Assembly: GCA_052174535.1 (NCBI GenBank)
Contig: JBQMRQ010000022.1
Span: 9,155 to 73,154 of the forward strand
Length of the DNA: 64,000 nt
Direction of reading: 5' to 3'
From: Arsenophonus sp052174535
GTDB lineage: Bacteria; Pseudomonadota; Gammaproteobacteria; Enterobacterales; Enterobacteriaceae
Position numbers and translations under genes: made by a program. The notes beneath the pieces are model-generated. The model did not search any database. It was not told the origin of the DNA and saw nothing but the letters and a program-made list of their open reading frames with translations. Below, piece after piece: positions 63,150 to 64,000 of the stretch. Numbering within the stretch: position 1 is the first letter of the stretch; each line of letters opens with the position of its first letter.

Positions 63150-63570
63150 TTATTTAAATCGTAACATATATTTTAACCAATTCAACGGGAAACTTTATAT
63201 CTAATATAATTAGATCAATCATATTACGTTTACGATTGGTATTGGTATTGGTATTGGCGTTGGTAATTATCTAATAAGATGTATTTGGTATCATACGAGG
63301 TTTTATTTATTTACCATTAGCCAATAAGATCTATTTATCATTAGTAAAATAAATACCCGTTCTTCCTATTATTTGCTTCTGTTGCTGCCATAAAAACTTG
63401 TTTATTAAAATTGTATAGAGTAGATAAAATAAGTATAAAGTGATTAAAAATTTTGCTTTTATCTATATAATTATTGGAAAGCAATAAATTATGCATCTTA
63501 TTTGCTGGTATAAGTAAGAAACTAATTTATTTTCATCTATTTCACATTTTTATTACCTACAGTGACTGAG
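63150..63570 (-). pseudogene. seqA: seqA relic (negative modulator of replication initiation)
   Basis: SeqA binds hemimethylated GATC sites and delays re-initiation; it is the gene before pgm in enterobacteria. On the minus strand: EIDENKLVSYLYQ near 63525, FNKQVFMAATEANNRKN near 63400, a WIITNANTNTNTNRKRN-type stretch near 63250 (family WVITNTNTGRK) and MIDLIILDIKFPVELV near 63220 (family MIEHIMQSMQFPAELI). The middle of the gene (linker and start of the DNA-binding domain) is deleted or unreadable, and frameshifts occur. Inside, the GGTATT hexamer is tandemly repeated at 63236-63258. Confidence 0.85.
63236..63263. repeat. Hexanucleotide tandem repeat in the seqA relic
   Basis: Consecutive GGTATT units (about four, the last degenerate) that, on the seqA strand, encode an expanded TNTNTN stretch where functional SeqA has ITNTNT. 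It looks like slippage expansion of a naturally repetitive codon pair after loss of selection. Confidence 0.65.
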
Positions 63571-63764
63571 AGTAGGTAGGATATGCAATTGATTAACCTA
63601 AACTCTAATAGATGTCGTAATATAATCAATGCATTTCACTTATATGCTGATTAAGACTAGTATATATAGTAGTAAAATTTTTTGTTAATTTTAATCCTTT
63701 TCATGTTACTTTAATTTTTTTAATTAAAATTATCTTATTCTTTAATAAGATATCAAAGAGTAAT
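63571..63764. other. Spacer beside the seqA relic
   Basis: AT-rich DNA without recognised features. It may contain the promoter that now drives pgm. Confidence 0.35.
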
Positions 63765-64000
63765 TAATAAATCTGGTGTATGGTAGTAATATTACGTTCT
63801 ACTCTCATGCTTCATAAATCTGATTTTTATTCTTAATTAGACGCTATTTACCACTAGAGTCCAGTAGGTTTAACTCCCTGGATCTGGTTTTCAGATTTTC
63901 TGAGCAAAAGGGAGCGGCTAAATAGGATTGAAAGAGTTGTTTTCCTCGAACTACACTTTTTTATGCATAGGATTCATAGTTTTATTTTCGCAAATGCTGA
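63765..64000 (-). mobile_element. IS256-type element, 3' end, cut by window edge
   Basis: Starts with AATCTGGTGTATGGTAGTAA, the conserved 3' terminus of the family in reverse orientation, and aligns with 48015-48250 and 23945-24060. It continues past the window. Confidence 0.7.

Noticed and set aside
63241..63263. Phase-variable coding repeat
   Set aside because: The repeat lies inside the seqA relic, so changes in unit number have no frame to switch.
1..64000. tRNA or rRNA genes, CRISPR array, prophage
   Set aside because: No cloverleaf-type tRNA sequence, rRNA conserved segment, regularly spaced direct repeats or phage structural gene was recognised.

Overview
The window looks like part of the chromosome of an insect-associated, gamma-proteobacterial (Enterobacterales) symbiont in the middle of genome reduction. 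The reading frames that survive are clear enterobacterial orthologues. The dnaA, rnpA and mnmE products recall the Proteus/Providencia/Arsenophonus side of the order (Morganellaceae), but that placement is inference from memory of those families and no search was run. The DNA is very AT-rich. Only about 20.5 kb (roughly a third) is intact coding sequence, in 18 genes. The rest is decaying genes and a graveyard of degenerate insertion sequences.

Layout. 0.2-6.0 kb is wall-to-wall IS debris. 6.2-10.05 kb (minus strand) is the conserved rpmH-rnpA-yidD-yidC-mnmE cluster. 11.8-17.9 kb (plus strand) is dnaA-dnaN-(dead recF)-gyrB, so the classical divergence point between rpmH and dnaA is preserved but has been widened by an IS481-type insertion. 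17.9-25.3 kb holds digH, a dead pstB and IS256 debris. 25.3-31.8 kb holds pabB, gnd and yegH with IS256 debris. 32.0-35.1 kb is the dead asmA followed by dcd and udk. 38.2-41.4 kb is metG (shortened at its C-terminus) and a dead mrp. 45.5-47.2 kb is rhtA and a dead LOG-family gene. 49.6-51.8 kb is a dead gltA and intact ybgI. 52.4-61.4 kb is a fossil kdpF-A-B-(C/D lost)-E potassium-transport operon broken by several nested insertions. 61.4-63.6 kb is pgm with a dead seqA upstream.

Mobile elements. I recognise, by protein-level islands, at least 13 pieces of one IS256 (Mutator)-type element, pieces of about seven IS481-type copies, three IS1595-type copies, and three copies of a roughly 1.7-1.9 kb repeat I cannot assign ('family X'). 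None has an intact transposase. Several are nested (IS256 inside IS481; family X and IS1595 inside an IS481 that sits inside kdpA), which gives a relative order of events.

Functions. What is kept is replication initiation and the sliding clamp (dnaA, dnaN, gyrB), translation and tRNA/RNase P functions (rpmH, rnpA, mnmE, metG), membrane insertion (yidC, yidD), nucleotide salvage and dUMP supply (udk, dcd), p-aminobenzoate/folate (pabB), central sugar metabolism (gnd, pgm), and a few envelope, export or housekeeping proteins (digH, yegH, rhtA, ybgI). What is dead includes recombination (recF), replication timing (seqA), inducible K+ uptake (kdp), phosphate uptake (pstB), citrate synthase (gltA), Fe-S carrier (mrp) and outer-membrane assembly (asmA). 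This fits life in a stable, nutrient-supplied host niche. I saw no tRNA, rRNA, CRISPR array or intact prophage.
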